A stretch of 64,000 bases of DNA from Pelolinea submarina (GTDB lineage Bacteria > Chloroflexota > Anaerolineae > Anaerolineales > Anaerolineaceae). The stretch is taken from NCBI RefSeq assembly GCF_003966975.1, contig NZ_AP018437.1, positions 1,488,001-1,552,000 on the forward strand, given 5' to 3'. This document shows, piece by piece, positions 59,983-64,000 of the stretch (its first letter is position 1; each line of letters starts with the position of its first letter). Both the position numbers and the translations under genes were made by a program. The notes beneath the pieces are model-generated. The model saw only the letters and a program-made list of their open reading frames with translations, did not search any database and was not told where the DNA came from.

Positions 59983-60684
59983 CTAACCCTCAAAGCGGTA
60001 ACCGGCGCTGCGGCTGGTGATGATCCGTTTAGGTTTGGCCGGGTCTTCTTCGATTTTTTCCCGTAGCCAGCGGATGTGTACGTCCACGGTACGGCTGTCG
60101 CCGAAATAATCCCAACCCCAAACCTTTTCCAAAATAGTCTCGCGCGAAAGCACCTGGCCCTGGTGCTGTCCGAGGAACAAAAGCAGTTCATATTCTTTGG
60201 GTTTCAAATTCAAAGGTTTGCCGTTCAGCATGACTTCGCGGCGATTTTCATCAATGACCAGGTTGTCAAATTTATAGACCTTGCGGTCCTGCGCATCCGC
60301 GGGGTGTATTTCCTGCATGATCTTGGCCCGGCGCAGCAGCGCCTTGATGCGCGCGATCAGTTCGCGCATGCTGAAAGGTTTAGTCAGATAGTCATCCGCG
60401 CCGACCTCCAGCCCAACCACGCGGTCAATTTCATCATCGCGCGCTGTCAACATTAGGATAGGCACCAGCATGTCTTTTCGCAGGATTCGGCAGACTTCAA
60501 AACCGTCCATGCCGGGCAGCATGATATCCAACATGATTAGGTCGGGCTGATATTGTTTGGCCTTCACAATGGCCGAGGGACCGTCACCGGCGCTTTCCAC
60601 CAGGTATCCCTGTTTTTTCAAGTTATACGCCAATGTTTCCTGCAGCGTTAATTCGTCTTCAACTATTAGTATTTTTTCTGCCAT
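59983..60684 (-). CDS. phoB: Phosphate-regulon response regulator PhoB/PhoP type
   Basis: A protein of about 233 residues from ATG 60684; the longer frame to 60771 lies within the upstream gene. The receiver has [17 protein letters not shown], the phospho-Asp in [22 protein letters not shown] and the switch Lys in [13 protein letters not shown]. The C-terminal OmpR-type winged helix has [20 protein letters not shown] and [19 protein letters not shown]. It would bind the Pho box upstream of pstS. It overlaps the end of the glycosyltransferase gene by 26 bp. Confidence 0.9.
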   Translation of the reverse strand: MAEKILIVEDELTLQETLAYNLKKQGYLVESAGDGPSAIVKAKQYQPDLIMLDIMLPGMDGFEVCRILRKDMLVPILMLTARDDEIDRVVGLEVGADDYLTKPFSMRELIARIKALLRRAKIMQEIHPADAQDRKVYKFDNLVIDENRREVMLNGKPLNLKPKEYELLLFLGQHQGQVLSRETILEKVWGWDYFGDSRTVDVHIRWLREKIEEDPAKPKRIITSRSAGYRFEG

Positions 60685-61888
60685 AACCACCAACCGTTTC
60701 CTGTATTCTGTCCATAAAATCCGCCGCAATTCTGGCGCGATCGAAATGCTCGGCCAGATAATGCTGTCCATTCAACCCTTTTTGCCGGGCGGTTTTAGGA
60801 TCCCGATACAGCTTAAGTATAGCCTCACTCATTTCCTGCGGATCACCCGGTTGGCAGAATATACCACAGTCGGATTTTTTTACGACTTCGCGGATGACCC
60901 CGTCGATAGCCAGGATAATAGGTTTACCAGCGGCCATATAATCGAATACTTTATTGGGGTAGGTGGTTTTGTACATCTCAATGGGTTTCAGGATGGCCAG
61001 GCAGGCGTCGGCTGCGGCGATAGCCACTGGCATTTCCGTTTTGGGCAGCGGGTCGGCGAATTCCAGATTGGTTAATCCCATCGACTTTGCCATCTCTATC
61101 AGGTGCGGCTTTTCTTTGCCGTCTCCTAACAGCACAAAGCGGATATCGTCATGTTCCTGCAGCAGGCCGGCCGCTTGCAGAACCACTTCCAAATCGTTGG
61201 ACATGCCGTGCGCGCCGGTATACAACACCACGAATTTGCCTTTCCATTCGGGATGGTCTTTGCGCGGATCGCCGGGCACTTCGCTGAAGAACAGCGGATC
61301 GGCGCCGTTGGGTATCAGGCAGATGTTCTTCCCGCCACGCGCCCGGATGTGTTCGATAAACCCGGGTGAGTTGACCACGATCAGGTCGGCATGCCGGTAT
61401 AGAAATTTCTCCAGCCATTGCGATAAAGCAATGAGGGTCTTGTTGTTGAGCACGCCTACCGCGATGGCAAATGCCGGCCACAGGTCGCGGATTTCCAGGA
61501 TGAAGGGCACGCCTTTTAAGCGCGCCACCAGCCAGGCGGTGAAGCTCTGGAAGATGGGCGGGGAGGTACCCCACACCGCGTCCACGTGATAGATGGACAG
61601 GCTTTTGAAGAAGGAGCTGAGCATGAAAGACAGGAAACTAAAAATGCGGTGGAAAAAACTTTTGTGCAGGGCCGGGTAGGTGTAGGTGCGGTAGATGGCG
61701 ATCAACCCGCCCGCGTCCAAAGTGACCTTGGATTTCCTGGCTTGCTTGCCGGTCAGGTAACTGACCGGACTGGCAATGATGCTGACACGGTGGCCATCGG
61801 CCGCGAAGAGGCGCGCGAATTCATGGTGACGCGTGCCACCGGGCTCGTCAATAGCTGCAAAAGCTTGATGAATCAATAATATATGCAT
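60659..61888 (-). CDS. Glycosyltransferase family 4 (WbuB-like)
   Basis: A 409-residue GT-B enzyme. The N-terminal domain starts [20 protein letters not shown] with the Gly loop; [17 protein letters not shown] and [20 protein letters not shown] follow; the C-terminal domain has [20 protein letters not shown] and the E-x7-E-like [23 protein letters not shown] nucleotide-sugar site. WbuB-like enzymes add amino sugars in capsule or O-chain synthesis. It follows a heparinase-like gene by 9 bp, so the unit concerns acidic or amino-sugar polysaccharide. It runs into phoB. Confidence 0.85.
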   Translation of the reverse strand: MHILLIHQAFAAIDEPGGTRHHEFARLFAADGHRVSIIASPVSYLTGKQARKSKVTLDAGGLIAIYRTYTYPALHKSFFHRIFSFLSFMLSSFFKSLSIYHVDAVWGTSPPIFQSFTAWLVARLKGVPFILEIRDLWPAFAIAVGVLNNKTLIALSQWLEKFLYRHADLIVVNSPGFIEHIRARGGKNICLIPNGADPLFFSEVPGDPRKDHPEWKGKFVVLYTGAHGMSNDLEVVLQAAGLLQEHDDIRFVLLGDGKEKPHLIEMAKSMGLTNLEFADPLPKTEMPVAIAAADACLAILKPIEMYKTTYPNKVFDYMAAGKPIILAIDGVIREVVKKSDCGIFCQPGDPQEMSEAILKLYRDPKTARQKGLNGQHYLAEHFDRARIAADFMDRIQETVGGYGRKNTNS

Positions 61889-61897
61889 GGATTGATT

Positions 61898-63856
61898 TTA
61901 ACCGGGTTCATCCGCCCACCGGAAGACTGAATGAATTTGAATGGGCGGTTTTTGGATGATTTTGTATTGGATGGACAACGCTGGGATCTTTTCACCGTAA
62001 GTAGGTGAGTACCAACCCAGATGGTCGTCACTTTCACCGTTAGTCAGCGATTGCCCGGCCTTGAAGATATCCAATGAAACCGCCGCGGGCAGGCCGGCGG
62101 TCGAAAACGACAAGGTAATTTTCCCGTCGGGGCTTTCCAGAGAGACATTATCCTGCGCAAGCGCGAAGGGCCAATCCGGCAGCAGCCAATTGACCACTGC
62201 TGTATAGTCTTCCGTGATCTCGCGCAGCGGCAGGACTTCGTCTTCGATGACCCAGCCGCCGGAATCACCTTGGCGCAGGCTGCGGTAGTGCAGAACCCCC
62301 AGATGCCGGTAGCCGTTATGGCTGGCGCGGATTTCCTGGGGCGAGCACATTTCTACCTGCGCCTGAGCCCAATCCAACCATAGGAACTTGCTCGCACGCG
62401 TCATTTGGTCCCGATTGTTGATAGTCAGGGTATTGTGCACTGCTGTACCAGCCAGGCCGTTTTCCCAGGGCGGGGGTGCGTTATAGCGGAACGTGCCGGG
62501 ATCCAGCGCGATATTAATACCTTTATGCCAGATATCCACGTGCAGCTGGTCGGCATGCGCGGGGCGAGAATGGAATCGCGCGGCACACAGCGCGGCCCAA
62601 TCCCGGGCATCGCCGAGAATTAGCTGATCGAGGGGATTACCGCTGGAAGGAGGCGGATTATTGCCGCTTTGAGTGGGAATGTCCAGCCACAGACACAGGT
62701 CATCCCATGGACCGGGCGGCAGGGCCGGGCAGGCGCGAAAGGCGCGCGAAGCGGCCTGCACGACCGGGCGGTAATCGTTGAATGCTGCGCTGCTGAGCGG
62801 CAGGATATTGGAACCGTCGTTATGTCCCAGGTTGGGCACCTGTCCGGAGGCGGGGTCCAGCCGCAGCCCCAACCAGGCTGTGGCAGCGGCCAGTTTATTA
62901 AGAACGCCATCGTCCAGAATTTTATTTTCTTTTTCCAGGAAGAGCTGCATCCATAAAGCCAGCACCAGCATCAGGCGGTGATAATTGGCAGAGTGCTGCG
63001 CATAGGTACCATCGCGGTTTATCTGTGCTTCAATACCTTGGTTGAACCAGCGCAATCCTTTCTGGCGCCATGCGGCTGAAGCCGGGTGCTGGGGCAGGAA
63101 AAGGGAAGCAGCGTACAAACCCACGGCTTCGGAAAGCAAGTGGTTGTTGTTCTGCGCTTTGGCATAGCTGATGGTGGGGGGGATGCGCCGGGCGTGGTCG
63201 GCCACGCTGGCGCACAGCGTTCTTATGCGCTCATCTGTGGATTCCGCGGCGTTTGCCAGCAAGTGCGCGCTGATGATCAGGGCTTGCATGCGCAGACTGA
63301 CTTCCTGGGCCGAGGTCCAGTTGGGTCCGCAATTGACTGGGTTGGCTTCAATGAAGTTTTCAAAATTATGCCAAAAGGCGGCCGCGTAACGTTCTTCTCC
63401 GTTGAGGTAATACGCTTTGGCCAGAGTCACCGCCCAATTGAAACGAGCAGGCTCCCAAACATCCTTGATATCCTCGTCCCCCACGTGGGCCGCTCCCCGT
63501 TCGTAAACGCTCCAGTGCGGCGGATCAGCGACTGGTGCCAGGTTGAGCGTTTTCAGGTTCCCGCCGAAAAAGCGGATCTTACCCTGCGTAATCTCGTCTG
63601 CTTCGGTGTAAACTGCTTGGATTTGCGCAGCATTGATTTGGCGCAGCGTTATTTTTTCCGGCAGGTTCAGAAACCAGTTTGGTTTAAGCTGTTTGCCATC
63701 CAATGATTCACTGACTGCCAGGGCGGGTGTGCGCTTGGTGAAATACCCGGAGCGCAGCCCCAGTTGGTAGATCAGGAACTGGCTGCTTTGTTTAAAGCCT
63801 AATTGAAAGAGTGTTTTGAACTTGAGAGAAAAACGGTTCAAACCGGACATTTGCAT
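61898..63856 (-). CDS. Heparinase II/III-like polysaccharide lyase or polymer-associated protein
   Basis: A 652-residue protein. The alpha/alpha toroid (about 100-370) includes FNWAVTLAKAYYLNGEERYA, PNWTSAQEVSLRMQALIISA and ISYAKAQNNNHLLSEAVGLY (the Asn-Asn-His catalytic region); the C-terminal heparinase II/III beta sandwich (about 400-640) has HADQLHVDIWHKGINIALDP and GLAGTAVHNTLTINNRDQM. No signal peptide is seen. In bacterial surface-polysaccharide clusters with a GT4 gene and a Gfo/Idh dehydrogenase this family often has a biosynthetic or remodelling role rather than a purely degradative one. Confidence 0.85.
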   Translation of the reverse strand: MQMSGLNRFSLKFKTLFQLGFKQSSQFLIYQLGLRSGYFTKRTPALAVSESLDGKQLKPNWFLNLPEKITLRQINAAQIQAVYTEADEITQGKIRFFGGNLKTLNLAPVADPPHWSVYERGAAHVGDEDIKDVWEPARFNWAVTLAKAYYLNGEERYAAAFWHNFENFIEANPVNCGPNWTSAQEVSLRMQALIISAHLLANAAESTDERIRTLCASVADHARRIPPTISYAKAQNNNHLLSEAVGLYAASLFLPQHPASAAWRQKGLRWFNQGIEAQINRDGTYAQHSANYHRLMLVLALWMQLFLEKENKILDDGVLNKLAAATAWLGLRLDPASGQVPNLGHNDGSNILPLSSAAFNDYRPVVQAASRAFRACPALPPGPWDDLCLWLDIPTQSGNNPPPSSGNPLDQLILGDARDWAALCAARFHSRPAHADQLHVDIWHKGINIALDPGTFRYNAPPPWENGLAGTAVHNTLTINNRDQMTRASKFLWLDWAQAQVEMCSPQEIRASHNGYRHLGVLHYRSLRQGDSGGWVIEDEVLPLREITEDYTAVVNWLLPDWPFALAQDNVSLESPDGKITLSFSTAGLPAAVSLDIFKAGQSLTNGESDDHLGWYSPTYGEKIPALSIQYKIIQKPPIQIHSVFRWADEPG

Positions 63857-63857
63857 T

Positions 63858-64000
63858 TCAATCCGCGGCGAGGAACTCCGCTAATTTGACTGCTTTTCCG
63901 CTGACCAGCGACTGGTTACAAGCCAGCGTGGTGTAGCTGTTGAGCAGCAGTTGTTCGTACGGGATGGGTTCGGCTGCGTTGGCCTGAATTGCGTCAATGA
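63858..64000 (-). CDS. Gfo/Idh/MocA-family oxidoreductase, C-terminal end only
   Basis: The minus-strand frame enters from the window edge and ends at TGA 63858-63860. The 46 visible residues (AIQANAAEPIPYEQLLLNSY, TTLACNQSLVSGKAVKLAEF) fit the last helices of NAD-dependent sugar dehydrogenases of the Gfo/Idh/MocA family. Such enzymes are often encoded beside heparinase-like and GT4 genes for nucleotide-sugar conversion. The stop is 1 bp from the heparinase-like start, so they are co-transcribed. Confidence 0.55.
   Translation of the reverse strand, partial: IDAIQANAAEPIPYEQLLLNSYTTLACNQSLVSGKAVKLAEFLAAD

Overview
The window looks like chromosomal DNA of a Chloroflexota bacterium, probably Anaerolineae. 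This is inferred from gene style, not from a marker gene. The signs are many lipoproteins and membrane proteins with Thr/Pro 'TYTPYP'-type linkers, NBR1-type Ig-like lipoproteins, a LuxR-HTH/transmembrane/lectin-fold protein, and a Tad/Flp pilus operon with no outer-membrane secretin, as expected for a monoderm. Base composition is mosaic. The left half is mostly AT-rich with GC-richer islands (about 13.9-19.5 kb) and looks like accessory DNA. The right half (from about 32 kb) is even and looks like core chromosome.

Left half, 1-31.8 kb. Positions 2-9917 hold one co-directional block: a von Willebrand A protein (cut by the window edge), a PARP-like ADP-ribosyltransferase, a prokaryotic RING finger, a cytoplasmic CAP-domain protein, a TerY-C-like zinc protein, an FN3-like/RING protein, a zinc-ribbon membrane protein, a membrane-anchored lectin-fold protein, two paralogous GTPases and a 989-residue partner. 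It resembles the GTPase/vWA-centred conflict systems described by comparative genomics. Four consecutive, otherwise unrelated proteins (genes starting at 649, 1261, 1603 and 2292) carry the same short N-terminal motif in one to four copies. This is the best candidate here for an undescribed feature. After a decayed gap with a HerA-like pseudogene come a SprT-like metalloprotease, an AbiE toxin-antitoxin pair with a perfect palindromic operator, and a conjugation/mobilisation module (coupling ATPase, replication-relaxation protein, small membrane proteins). Next are a membrane LuxR-type protein flanked by twin palindromic sites, a GC-rich structured element, a cluster of cysteine-rich or lipoprotein surface genes, and a plasmid-like rep/RHH/ParA set with palindromes. 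A toxin fragment with an immunity-like gene, a TrlF-type PHP-ATPase, an excisionase and a tyrosine integrase follow. The integrase abuts tRNA-Arg(TCG), so at least part of this half is an integrative element inserted at that tRNA. Its other end was not found.

Right half, 32-64 kb. A sigma70-type promoter, a cyclic-di-GMP-I riboswitch and an intrinsic terminator precede a roughly 11-kb Tad/Flp pilus operon. The operon holds cpaB, tadZ/cpaE, tadA/cpaF, tadB, tadC, an isoprenylcysteine-methyltransferase-like gene, Ig-like and accessory proteins, two Flp pilins identical in protein sequence, a frameshifted TadE-like gene and a second TadE/G-like gene. Three reverse-strand lipoproteins and a GT-C-like membrane protein follow, then clpB.

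From 50.5 kb to the end everything reads on the minus strand and centres on phosphate. A partial Gfo/Idh oxidoreductase, a heparinase II/III-like protein and a GT4 glycosyltransferase lead into phoB-phoR, then pstS-pstC-pstA-pstB-phoU behind a recognisable four-repeat Pho box. After a terminator come two thymidylate-kinase paralogues (one with Arg in place of the P-loop Lys), a CHAD protein and a Ppx/GppA-type HD protein. These suggest a polyphosphate-linked operon next to the Pi-uptake genes.
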